From the NCBI RefSeq assembly GCF_024166365.1, contig NC_064819.1, forward strand, positions 110,590,293-110,654,292: a DNA stretch of 64,000 nt, in the 5' to 3' direction. This DNA is from Elephas maximus indicus (taxonomy: Eukaryota > Chordata > Mammalia > Proboscidea > Elephantidae). Made by a program: the position numbers and the translations under genes. Positions 1-9,610 of this stretch are shown here, piece after piece; position 1 is the first letter of the stretch; each line of letters starts with the position of its first letter. The notes beneath the pieces are model-generated. The model did no database searches, had not been told where the DNA came from, and worked only from the letters and a program-made list of their open reading frames with translations.

Positions 1-169
1 TATACCTAGCCCATGTACAATGATACAATTTTTTAACCTTGCTAAAAATAAAGTTCAGTTTTTGAATGGCTGGGGTCACAAACTTTTCTTCTACCTCCTT
101 CTCTTCATTTGTTTTTGGTTTTTATAAAGAATGAACTTTTTTTTTTTATCATGGGAAAATAAAATAACC

Positions 170-175
170 TTTATT
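170..175 (-). promoter_or_regulatory. Alternative candidate poly(A) signal (AATAAA)
   Basis: This is a second minus-strand AATAAA, about 110 nt beyond the first, followed by a T-rich stretch. It could be a distal site. Sequence further left (1-160) shows nothing else I can name. Confidence 0.25.
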
Positions 176-282
176 TGAAAAAAAGAAGTATTTCATATCT
201 GACATTTAAAACAGCCTAGGAAATCTCCACCCCAAATAAGAAGTCTGATGATTGTGTTTGTAATATTTGAAAATAAACCAGC

Positions 283-288
283 TTTATT
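283..288 (-). promoter_or_regulatory. Candidate poly(A) signal of CLIC5 (AATAAA)
   Basis: The minus-strand hexamer AATAAA is followed within about 60 nt by a G/T-rich stretch that includes TTGGGGTGG. It lies 4.9 kb past the stop codon. The choice among several AATAAA hexamers here is a guess. Confidence 0.4.
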
Positions 289-1149
289 TGAATCAGTCAA
301 TACCAATCAAGACTGGGGAACACATTAATAACTGGTTCAGATTCATGAGGAAAACACTCAGCTATATCTTTGTTAAAAGGCATTTTACATGTATTAAGGC
401 TTAAAAGCAAGTCTGGTTATTTTATCACCACAGTTAAAGGTCTCAAGAGCATCAAGTAACTATCATTTGGAGTGTCTTTATAAAACGAAATGCTTGTTCT
501 TTTGTTCAATCAATTAAGCTCCAGCTTATAAAACAGGATAACCAGGTAGCTAGGAAAGTGAGACAAATTCAAACACCATCAGAATATTTCATAGTTTAAA
601 TATAGGCATAGTCAATACTATGAAATCTCTAACTATACATAAAATACCTTAGATGATTGGATCCTTAAAACTTGCAAAAAACCAGATTGCCTTTATAGAA
701 GCACAAATTGGCCCAAACCCTATGAGGCAATAACTTTTTTTTTTTTTTTTTTGGAGGAGAGGAGGAGAGTGAGGTGTCAGGGAGGCATTGGATCTATTTC
801 CTTAACTAACCTTAAATAAGGTTACCTTTTGGATCATACCTAATTATGAAATGAAAGAATCCTGCCTGGAGAAGAATACTGACAGAGGGTGAGGGACATG
901 CATTCATGAAGAGGGCACTCGTTGTTTGATTCAAACTCTAAGGACAACCAGCTGTGTGTGTGTAAAAAGTGCCCCAAGACAATGATGTGACCAGATCCAT
1001 TCTCCTACATCAGACCCAGGATTCATCAGATGGGACGATACACTTTTCTTCCTCCAGTGCTGTCTTAAAATTCGTTTTGGTGTCATACAAAAAATAAGGA
1101 AGTGATTCCTTGGGAATCATTGAACTTAGTTTTAAGCATGAATTAATGC

Positions 1150-1272
1150 TCAATACTTCCACGGTTTGTTCGTGGGACACAAAAGGACCTCATCACACTG
1201 TTTTTTAGGGATGGTTTGCTGTGCACATGACATTTATTACCAAAGCTTAAAAAGGCTAAAGGATTTTTCAAA
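1150..1272. repeat. Copy A of a two-copy segment in the 3' UTR region
   Basis: This segment shares GGGACACAAAAGGACCTC and the following GATGGTTTG-TGTGC and AAAAGGCT blocks with 2498-2616 in the same orientation. Similarity is broken by small indels. It may be a local duplication or two copies of an unrecognised interspersed repeat. Confidence 0.7.
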
Positions 1273-1423
1273 GGTGGGAGACACCAGCATTTTGGTTTAC
1301 TATGGTGTTCAGACAGTCCCTAAAAAGTCCCTGGCCAGTGGGAAAAGGGGTGTATCACACAAGTATTTTTCAGGTATCTGCTGCCACTAGGCCAATTTAA
1401 TTTTAGACTCTGCTTTCTCATGA

Positions 1424-1611
1424 TGGCGGTCCCTAGATGGTGCAAATGGTTAACTTGCCTGGCTGTTAACCGAAAGCTCAGAGGTTTGAGTCCACTCAGA
1501 GTCTCCTCAGAAGAAAGCCTGGTGACCTACTTGCAATGGAACACAGTTCTATTCTGACACACATGGGTCACCCTGAATCAGCTGTCTTGACAGCAACTGG
1601 TACTGGTTTTC
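1424..1611 (+). mobile_element. AfroSINE, long form 1
   Basis: The copy starts at the CCCTAGATGGTGCAAATGG head and ends near CAACTGGTACTGG. It is diverged. It lies antisense to CLIC5 within the presumed 3' UTR. Confidence 0.85.
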
Positions 1612-2030
1612 TCATGAAGCACCTTCCTGTCTCTGCCTCCCTCTTAATTCTACTTATCGGGGCCTCGCTGAGTCCTGAAGTTTGCAGATCCTCAAGCTCT
1701 GCTCCAGGCATGGCTCACTTTGTGACAATTCTAAGACGCTTGATGTCGTATGACTGCGGGGCGAATGGTCTGCACAGGTGCTGTGGAGAGCTTCAGTCAT
1801 TTCGTTTGACGAGTGGTAGAGAACGTGGCTCGGGAAACCTCACTCTTGGCACAGCCTCTTTATACTAAAAGATCAAGGTCCTCGCTGGCCCCACCAACAG
1901 GAGAAGCCAACCCTGACCACGGGTCCTTTTCCTAAGCAGCTGAAACTAGTTTGGGTCACATAGCCAAATAAGCTGATTGACTGTGGTTTTTACTTTTCAG
2001 CTCATTCCTCTGGTGCCAGGTAAGCTATTA

Positions 2031-2076
2031 CCACCCCACCCCCACCCCCTGCCCCCTGCCCCCTGCCCCCGCCCCC
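2031..2076. repeat. C-rich tract (G-rich on gene sense strand)
   Basis: Successive runs of four to five C are separated by single A, TG or G. On the CLIC5 sense strand this gives many G-runs with one- to three-base loops, which fits a G-quadruplex pattern. Confidence 0.85.
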
Positions 2077-2497
2077 ATTTAAAAGCAAATAGGCTCCTGC
2101 CTGTGATTCTGAACTGTTAGGCATTTGACTTCCTTTGTCAGGAGAGGAAGGCTTCCAACAGAAGGAAAGATGCCCTTGATCAATCAAGATTTTATTACTC
2201 AGCTCATCTTCTACAGCTATCAAAATCTTACCCAATATCTTACCCAATATGCAGCCCTGATTTGATGGGCAAATTCAACTCAGTAATTCCGAGTCTGAAT
2301 CTTGCTCCAGCCTCTGCCTCTGACTAACCCATCTCACAAAAAATTGTGACATGAAAGTCAATACAAAATAAAACAGGATCTCAACACAAATAAATCCCCT
2401 TCCCTGCGCCACCGAAATGCTTTCTGAGGAATCAATATTCTTTCAGGACCAAGTTCAAGTCTTAGCTCCTGTCCTAAAACTCTGCAGCAAACCCTTC

Positions 2498-2616
2498 GAT
2501 ATTTCCTGGGTTGGTTCTTGGGACACAAAAGGACCTCGTCACACTTTTTGGGAGATGGTTTGATGTGCTTGTGATACACTTATCACCAACCTCAGAAAAG
2601 GCTGAAGAACTTTGAG
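2498..2616. repeat. Copy B of the two-copy segment
   Basis: This is the partner of 1150-1272, about 1.35 kb away in direct orientation. The best-conserved core is the roughly 18-nt block GGGACACAAAAGGACCTC at 2520-2537. Confidence 0.7.
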
Positions 2617-5188
2617 AAAAATCTCCTCTGGGGGGAAAAAAACATCAAAGGATAAAGTTACTAAATTATTGCTGTTTTTAAATTACTATTTTAAACACGG
2701 TCTTAAGGTATTATAATTCTAAGTCAGTAGTCAGTTGCATTATTTAATAATCTACTGTTTAAATAAAAAGGTATTTCTGATTTGAGTACCCACAAGTGCC
2801 TTCCTTTCATATGGTTATAATTTATCATGTAACCTTCTTTTAAATGGTTATAATTGGTCATATCTTGATTATCAGCTCACCAGCTCCTTAATATCGTTAT
2901 TTGTGTAAGAACTAACACAACCTCAGAAGGAACAACTGCAAACAGCAATATTGATTTGGTTTGGCTTTTTTTTTTTAAGAATTGCCAATTGCTGAATTCT
3001 GACTATCAGAGTTATTAGTATCCCACTAATCCCCCTCAGGGTGGAGTTGCTCCGCCTGGCACTTCCTTCCCATTTTTTTCTGTCACGGTTGGTTGTGCTT
3101 CACAGAAGTGTTTCTGGAACAGGCAACTGTGGCTCTGTGGAAAGTAAACTGCCTCTTAGGTCATGGAAGTTGACGGAAGGATTTCTGAGAGCAACAGGAT
3201 TTCACACCAGTAATTAAAAGGCCTTCGGGACCTTTCAAGCCTTCACACCCTTCTCTCTCCCTCAGAGACAAGTTAGGGGCTTTTTCCTACAGTAAAAAGG
3301 ACTGTTTCCTCACCAGTTTCCCTTTCTCCACATCTTGAGGGACTGGGTTTCCATGGAAAGGTGCCTTTAGAGAGGGAAATGAATCAACTCATTCTGCCTT
3401 TGAAAAGGCTTATAGCATGTCCTACTGAGAAGTTTCCTCTTCCTCAGTGTGCTAAAGGAGACCTCCCACTTTCACTCTGTTCTCATCAATGGGTCACTTT
3501 TTTTCTTCAGAGATCCCATGAGGCAGGTAAGTCCAGGGATTCCTGGGGTTAAAATTTGTTGATGTTTCTATGGAAAGGACCCGTGCAGTCCTGCCCTCGC
3601 TGAGAAATGAGCCAAGTCCAGGGGCTTTCCAACACTCTGGGCCCTCGCCCTGGACCAACAAGCAACATAGAAAGAAGGATTGTTAAAGGTGAGGGCCTGT
3701 GGCAGATGGATTTCCTCACAGGGCGTTCACTGAGAGAGGGAGTTGATGATTAGTTCATTTTTCTTAGTTTTCTTTGCACAGGTCCCTATGCTCAGACCCA
3801 GTAAGCTTTTAAGGAGGTGAAACTCAAGGAGAATGACTAAGGAGTGAAATATTAGCTAAAAATACAGCAGTTGAATCTGAAGGTTGGAAAAAATAATCTA
3901 CGTAGGTGTGCATTTTTCTTTGAGTTCAAATTGCATGGCTCCCCAGTCAGAAAGGCCAATGGACTTTCATCTTAAGGTAACCCATGATCATGCCACCTAC
4001 TGAATGTATCTCTCAGCCATCAGAGGTGCAGCGGAATCAGTCAGGAGCTGCTGCCTGAGAGCATCCAGCTAGCAGATCCGCAACCTGGAGAAACTTGGAA
4101 AGATTGGAAAAGAAATTTTTGGCTAATTCTTGGGTTTTGCTATAAGGTTGGTAGTTACATGACGTCATCAGTCCAAGACTTAGATCATGAGAGAGAAGAC
4201 CTATCTAGAAGATTCCCAGGGAACACCAGGCATCATAAAGAACTTCCTTATTTTCACCCAACCTTCCACCTCCTATTCCCATATGCTTTCTCACAGACAG
4301 GAAAAAAAAAGAAAAAAAAGCCACTCATTGATAAACACAGTCAAACCCAAGCATGTCATTTCCAATGAAACAACTACCACTAAGCAAGAAAACCATGGTT
4401 GGTAGACCCTGTGGGCCTTTTGGCACCGACACTGCTCCCCCTACCCTCCCCTTCCCAGGCATCCCAGTTTGAAACTGCATGCTAATTTCCTTTCCTGGTA
4501 AGGTCTGGATTGGCACGCAAACCAGGATCAGTGTCTGCCGTGTGTGCAGCAGCATTGCAACACACCCATCACTCCAACAAATTAAGAATGGAGTGTCTGG
4601 AATGATTTTTCCATCTTGCTATCAGTGCCCAATGCCAGGTGTGTCAGAAAGTAGCAGCTGAAGGTGTGTTTGCCAGATGCCAAAATCCACAGCCAGCTTG
4701 GGCCTCTTCCATTCACTTCCTCTGTCTCCCCTACCAGGGCAGCAGAACTCTTTCTAACACGAAGGAAGATGGCATTTGTCCTTGGCCATTGGGGCTACTG
4801 ACAAGAAGGAGGGTGGAAGAGTTGCCGGTGTTGTATTTTTCTAATTCATCTCAGCAGATATTTTGGTACTGCAGAAGGGGCCAGTGACAATTGTTGGAAA
4901 TGTGGCTTTTCCAACACTGACCCCAAATACAGTGAACCCAGGTCAGGCTGGCAGGCTGAGAGGTTGACTGTCTTGTCTCTATTGTTTCTGCTGGCCAGTT
5001 CTTGTGTGATGAAGCAGGGGAGGGTGTTGACTTTGGTAAGAGGGTAGGCTGGAGTTCCTGTGATGTCAGCAAGATGTGGCCGTGATAAAAAACATTCCCG
5101 GGGGCAATGTGGAAGAGGAGGCTGTGAAGCTGGAGTCCTTTGGAGAGATTGAATTCTCCTGAGCAGTTACGGGGTATGACGGCTATGC

Positions 5189-5356
5189 TCAGGATTGGCT
5201 GAGGCGCTTGGCGACATCTGCGTAAGCCATCTCAATCTCGTGGTCAGCTGCACAGGTGTTGGTGAACTCATCCCGGGCATAGGCATTCTTGAGGTACCGC
5301 CACAGGCCTGTCATCTCAGCTGGGATATTGTAGTTGCGATATTTCTTGGCTACAAT
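5189..5356 (-). CDS. CLIC5: CLIC5 exon 6, coding part with stop codon
   Basis: This exon has 55 codons plus TGA at 5189-5191. It reads [55 protein letters not shown]. It opens at a phase-0 acceptor, CTGTCCTAG, preceded by a pyrimidine-rich tract. The [13 protein letters not shown] pattern and the [10 protein letters not shown] end are typical of the CLIC C-terminus. The KIVAKKYR stretch formed with the last residue of exon 5 corresponds to the nuclear-targeting motif described in CLIC4. A degenerate partial copy of this exon and its upstream intron lies at 5942-6107, so reads from the two could be confused. Confidence 0.97.
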   Translation of the reverse strand: MVAKKYRNYNIPAEMTGLWRYLKNAYARDEFTNTCAADHEIEMAYADVAKRLSQS

Positions 5357-5559
5357 CTAGGACAGAGAGGGCAGAACAGAGGTGGAGTGAACGCATGAAA
5401 CAGACCACTGAGAGGGTGTCAGTGGCATGATCCAGTGTGTGCACAGCAGGCAAGTGCTGTGCACCACAACGGGCCCCCAGGAAAACGTCTGCAGCGCTGC
5501 AATGTCAGATGGCAGTGCTGCCTTCTTTTTATTTTATTTTATATTTCCTAAGTAAATGC

Positions 5560-5795
5560 AGGACTCCCTGGGTGGTGCGAGATCAGCCCTGACGTCGCAG
5601 TGGTTAAAGTGCTCAGCTGCTAACAGAAAGAGGAGCGGTTCGAACCTATCAGCCGCTCTGTGGGAGAGAGATGTGGCAGTCTGCTTCCGTAAAGACTACA
5701 GCCTTGGCAACCCCATGGGGCAGTTCTACTCTGTTCTGTAGGGTCGCTCTGAGTCAGGGTTGACTCAGTGGCAACGAGTTTGGTTTTTTGGTTTT
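5560..5795 (+). mobile_element. AfroSINE, long form 2, possibly dimeric head
   Basis: The head looks duplicated: a CCCTGGGTGGTGCG stretch is followed by a second CAGTGGTTAAAGTGC box-A-like region. It then has TGCTTCCGTAAAGACTAC and the GTCGCTCTGAGTC tail with GGTTTTTTGG. It lies between the real CLIC5 exon 6 and its partial copy. Confidence 0.88.
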
Positions 5796-5796
5796 G

Positions 5797-5940
5797 GGTG
5801 GCACAAATGGTTAAGGGAATTGACTGCTAACTGTAAGCTTGGAGGTTCAAGTCCACCCAGAGGTGCCTCAGAAGAGAGTCCTGACTATCTCCTTCCAAAA
5901 AATCAGCCACTGAAAACCCCATGGAACAGAATTCTGCTCT
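5797..5940 (+). mobile_element. AfroSINE, long form 1, left part of a split copy
   Basis: The body runs to ...GGAACAGAATTCTGCTCT and then breaks where the consensus would continue with GACACACATGGGG. The rest of the element resumes at 6106, beyond a copy of CLIC5 exon 6 sequence. Confidence 0.85.
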
Positions 5941-5941
5941 T

Positions 5942-6107
5942 AAGGCATTACCACAGGCCTGTCACCTCGGCTGGGCTGCCATAGTTGCGGTATGCCTTGG
6001 CTACAATCTAGAACGGAGATCACAGAATAGAGATGGAGCGAATGCATGAAACAGACCACTGAGAGGGTGTTAGTGGCATGATCTAGCTTGTGCACAGCAG
6101 GAAAGTG
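5942..6107 (-). pseudogene. Partial duplicate of CLIC5 exon 6 with upstream intron
   Basis: This copies 5281-5455 at roughly 85-88% identity by eye. The copied acceptor (CGTTCTAG at the exon edge, AG at 6008-6009) is intact and opens the same phase-0 frame: IVAKAYRNYGSPAEVTGLW, then TAA at 5948-5950. An 11-nt loss relative to the source creates the stop. The KK pair of the nuclear-targeting motif is changed to KA. The 36 residues that follow in the real exon are missing. It precedes the real exon 6 in transcription order, so it could compete as a splice target. It is most likely non-functional. Confidence 0.9.
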
Positions 6108-6147
6108 GGGTTGCCATGAGGTGGAGTCGACTGGATGGCAATTGGTG
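6106..6147 (+). mobile_element. AfroSINE right part of the split copy at 5797-5940
   Basis: GGGGTTGCCATGAGG, then GAGTCGACTGGATGGCAA, is the SINE tail. It resumes with only about nine consensus bases lost at the junction. Confidence 0.8.
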
Positions 6148-6224
6148 GTTAAGTAAATATAATTTTCTCTTTGACTACTTTTTTTTTTCCCCACTCCTAG
6201 GAAGTCTTCCTTAGGACATGATGA

Positions 6225-6610
6225 TGTACACAAAAATTTAACTACACAAATGTGATCACAGGACTGTTTTAAATAACCAAAATGGTACACAACAATACAT
6301 GAATGGATAAATACATTATGGTACATAAATACAATGGTACACTGATGAGTCATTAAAACGATGTTGTAAAGGAATCTTTGGAGACATAGCAGACTTTTCA
6401 AGATGGATCTTCAAGAAGGATACTCTTTAAGTATAAAGTGCAGTATGATACATTTGGAGAAAAATATACAATGAATAGAAAAATATATACCAATGTATTG
6501 CCAGTGGTTATGCCTGATTTGTAGAATTACAATTTTTTTTAAATTTTTCCCTTATGCACTTTGTTTTACATAAGTATCCTTACTCATATAAGGAAAAAAC
6601 AAAGCTATAA
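6225..6610 (+). mobile_element. L1 (ancient, L1M-type) 3' end fragment
   Basis: The segments CATGAATGGATAAATAC, AAAACGATGTTGTAAA, CAGTATGATACATTTG and CCAGTGGTTATGCCTG follow the order seen in old mammalian L1 3' ends. No coding frame is left. Confidence 0.6.
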
Positions 6611-6759
6611 TATGAAAGTAAGTTAGATGCTGGAAGGTATATGTAGACTCAGGGCATGATGGAGAGTGAACAGAGAGTGATCCCTATTCTCTCCATGGCT
6701 TGCTACACTTGGCCCGGGTAGGCTAGGAGGACTCTGTGGAGGTGGTGCTCGTGTTGAGG

Positions 6760-7005
6760 GGAACAGTAGCATAGTGGTTAAGAGCATGGGCTCTGGATCC
6801 CAAATGACTGCATTTGCAACCCTGGCTCCACCACTTAACTCCACCACTTGGACCACTTACATAACCTCTCTGAGCCCCAATTTCCTTCTCTCGAAAATGG
6901 CGATAGTGATAGGAACTACCTTGGGAGAATAAATTAATATACATACAGTGCTCTGAGGAATGCCTGGCACACAATGAGTGCTCAGTAAGTGTAACCCATT
7001 ATTAT
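6760..7005 (+). mobile_element. MIR SINE
   Basis: This is a nearly complete, diverged MIR: TAGTGGTTAAGAGCATGG, CCTGGCTCCACCACTTA, GCCTGGCACACAATGAGTG. Confidence 0.85.
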
Positions 7006-7716
7006 AATGTAAGAGTCAGAAGAGGCCACAGAGGGCATGGAGGCCCAGCTTCTACCCACTGCATCCATTTCCTTCATGGCGGGGCCAGGGTAGGTCCTTC
7101 TAGGTAGAACTGGCTGCTTGGACGTAGGGCCTGTCACCCAGACCTTGAGCTTAGAAGGGCCCTCACTCTTGGTTTAATGCTCTGCTGTCACCATTTTGAC
7201 AGTCTTAATAAATTTTTTCACTCGGGGCCCCTTATTTCCAGTTTGCACTGGGGCCTGCCCAGGAGCTGGCCCCACCTCTCATTCTCAGGGGCTGGGTGAA
7301 AGGGCAGGGAGTCTTCCCTCTCCTGAAGCACCGACTCTGCTTCCTCTGCTTTCTTTCTAGAGAGGGCCCCAGACCACTGACCCAGGGACTTCCCGCTTAG
7401 AGAAACCCCAAGATCAGCCACTCTAGGCTTTCACCTTTTTTCGGTGGCAGCAATGTGCAAGGTCCTCAGAAAACCACATTGAGTAAAAGAGCAACGATGA
7501 CCTAGTACGGGAAAAGCTTGGTCTTCTAAGTATGTCCACATTCCCAAGGGGAATGCATTCTTTTCCCCTCCACCCTCCTACCCCAGTTTTGAACCTCTGT
7601 TACAATACTAAGCTATATTTTATTTTGAATCACAATTACTATTTTAGTATCTTTTCTCTCTCCCCTAGCTTGTGAGCAGTGTCAGGACAGGAACCACAGA
7701 TTTCTTCATTTCTCTT
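7006..7716. other. Intron 5, no feature recognised
   Basis: This is mostly unique-looking sequence with balanced composition. I see no exon-like, RNA-like or repeat structure. Confidence 0.6.
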
Positions 7717-7800
7717 TTGTTGTTATTGTTGTTAGTTGCCATCAAGTCAGCTCCAACTCATGGCAACCTTATGTACAGCAGAGTAAAATGTTACCCAGTC
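7717..7800 (-). mobile_element. RTE LINE 3' end, outer part
   Basis: A TTGTTG-type tail is followed by GTTGCCATCAAGTCAG and CATGGCAACCTTATGTACA, the 3' terminus of the RTE family read on the minus strand. The element continues at 8403 after an insertion. Confidence 0.8.
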
Positions 7801-8402
7801 GTGATGGTTAAGGTTGTGTGGCTGGGCTATGATTCTCAGTGGTTTGGCAGTTATGTAATGTTGTAGTTTGGCAGTTATGTAGTGATGTAATTTGGCAGTT
7901 ATATGATGATGTAGTCATCCTTCATGATGTGATCTGATGTGATCAGCCAATCAGTTGTAAAGGGAGTTTTCTCATGGCCATGGCTTGCATTTAGTAAATG
8001 TATGGATATTCTGGCAAAGCTCACTTCCTTGCTCTGAATCCTGCATCCAGCTTGTCGTCATCTGATCTCTGGTTCTTGAGACTTGAACCAGCTGTCTCCT
8101 ATATTGCCTGCCAATCTTGGCATTTTTTGGCCTCCACAGCCTGTGAGCCAGGGCCTGCCTTCTGACTTGCTGTCTTGGGTTCGTCAGTCCCTGCAGCTGT
8201 GTGAGTGAGGAGAAGCCTCCAGCTTGATGCCTGACCCATGGACTTCGGATTTGCCAGATCTACAACTGCATGAGACATTTTCTTGACATAATCTCTATGT
8301 ATGTAATTATGTGTATATATACATATGTGCCAAATTATGTATATATATATATATATATATGCTTCACTGGTTTTGCTTTTCTAGAGAACCAAGCCTAAGA
8401 CA
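7801..8402 (+). mobile_element. LTR-like repeat inserted in RTE
   Basis: The roughly 600-bp element begins TGATGGTTAAGG and ends TAGAGAACCAAGCCTAAGACA (last CA at 8401-8402), with a TA-rich stretch before the end, like solo LTRs of the MaLR class. It carries a TTTGGCAGTTATGTAATG-like motif three times. Target-site copies are unclear (CAGTC and TGGTC). The family is not named with confidence. Confidence 0.55.
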
Positions 8403-8503
8403 CTGGTCCTGCACCATCTTCATGATCGTTGGCCTATTTGAGTCCCTTATGGCTATTGTGTCAATCCATCTCATTCAGCGTTTCCCTCTATTTACCTCTC
8501 GAT
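8403..8503 (-). mobile_element. RTE LINE 3' end, inner part
   Basis: GGTCCTGCACCATCTTCA and GTCAATCCATCTCATTCA continue the RTE sequence interrupted at 7800. Confidence 0.75.
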
Positions 8504-8509
8504 AATAAC

Positions 8510-8690
8510 AATGATGATGCTGATAATAGTAATAATAGCAAAAAATTATTTAATGTTTCCAGGCACTGCTTTAAGCACTTTGCAAGCTATTTAAATCTCT
8601 GAATAACTCTATAAAGAACAATCTATTTTATTCCCATTTTACAGATGAGAAAAGTAAGGCAAAAGGAGGTTAAATAAGTAGGAAGTCAAT
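8510..8690 (-). mobile_element. MIR SINE
   Basis: The reverse-oriented MIR hallmarks CAGGCACTGCTTTAAGCAC and CCCATTTTACAGATGAG are present. Confidence 0.8.
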
Positions 8691-8984
8691 AAACAGATGT
8701 ATTTCATCTTTTTCATCCTTATTTATTTTAACAGCAGACAAAGTGTATCTTGTGTCATAAAGTCACATAATTCTAAAGATCCTTAGCAATGAGTAAACTG
8801 AAGTCATGAGAGATTGACTTATCCAATGTTTCAAAGGACATTAATTAATTCAACCAATATCTATTGAGTAATCACTAATATTTATTAAGTTCCTGCCTTC
8901 TAGCCCACAGTTCTTTCAATTTTGCCACTGAACCCTATGTACCTGATAAAGGAATTGGTCTACTCGGAATTCTTCACATGCCTG

Positions 8985-9610
8985 TTACTAAGCAATTTTT
9001 GCTTATCTCCAAACCCACCCTCTATTTGCATCTTTGCAATTCTGGGGCTGGGACTGTGCAAACCACATCTCTGCTTTGCCAGCTACTTCCTGTTAGGCTC
9101 TGCCAAGAGGGGATGCCAGAGAAAGCCTGCAAAGCTGGAGGAGGGAGAAGGGACTTGCACTCTCCTGTCAACTTCCTGTTCCTGTCAGTCTCCAGTCTGT
9201 TCCAGTAGCATCAGCTGAATCCAGTTTACTCTTTCACCAACACAGAACCACCTCCATCATACCCCCTCAAAGAGGCCAGTGCCCAAGCAGTGGCCCCTCT
9301 TCAGAGGCCTGGGTTGCAGCCTCTTGGGCCCCACTGTAACACTCAGACTCCAACACCAGCTGAGCTTCACCCTTACCTCAGAGGTCTGAGTTGTAGCTCT
9401 GAGGGGCCCCTTATCTAAGTTTCAAAGTTTTATTAATTCTAACCTCTTCCCTTTGTTCCCCCAACCCTAGGGGTGGTAGCTGCTTCCTGAAGTTGCAAAC
9501 TTGTGGTATATTTTGCCTTCCCAGTTCTTCAGCATTTACTTAATAATTTTTATATTAAGTTATCTTGGTTAAAATAACTGGTTTGGTGTAGCCACCGAAG
9601 AAGCCACCCC
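8985..9610 (+). mobile_element. Old L1M/HAL1-like 3' end repeat
   Basis: It contains CTGCTTTGCCAGCTACTTCC, GTTAGGCTCTGCCAAGAG and, near its end, GGTGGTAGCTGCTTCCTGAA. The same sequence recurs in reverse at 11387-11600, so it is dispersed. The family name is from memory and uncertain. Confidence 0.5.

Larger units (their letters stand above)
265..5188 (-). other. CLIC5: Presumed CLIC5 3' UTR and flank
   Basis: About 4.9 kb follows the stop codon with no further exon. It is mostly non-repetitive, as expected for a long 3' UTR. It contains one SINE (1424-1611), a C-rich tract (2031-2076) and two related segments (1150-1272 and 2498-2616). Its extent is inferred only from candidate poly(A) signals near its left end and my recollection that CLIC5 mRNA is about 6 kb. 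No transcript evidence is available here. Confidence 0.5.

Noticed and set aside
2001..2019. Plus-strand 19-nt stretch between a strong acceptor-like CTTTTCAG and donor-like GTAAGC
   Set aside because: It is antisense to CLIC5, has no partner exons, and such short spacings arise by chance.
5940..6401. 153-codon minus-strand open frame
   Set aside because: It runs from an old L1 fragment into the exon-6 copy in a different frame from CLIC5. It is not a real gene.
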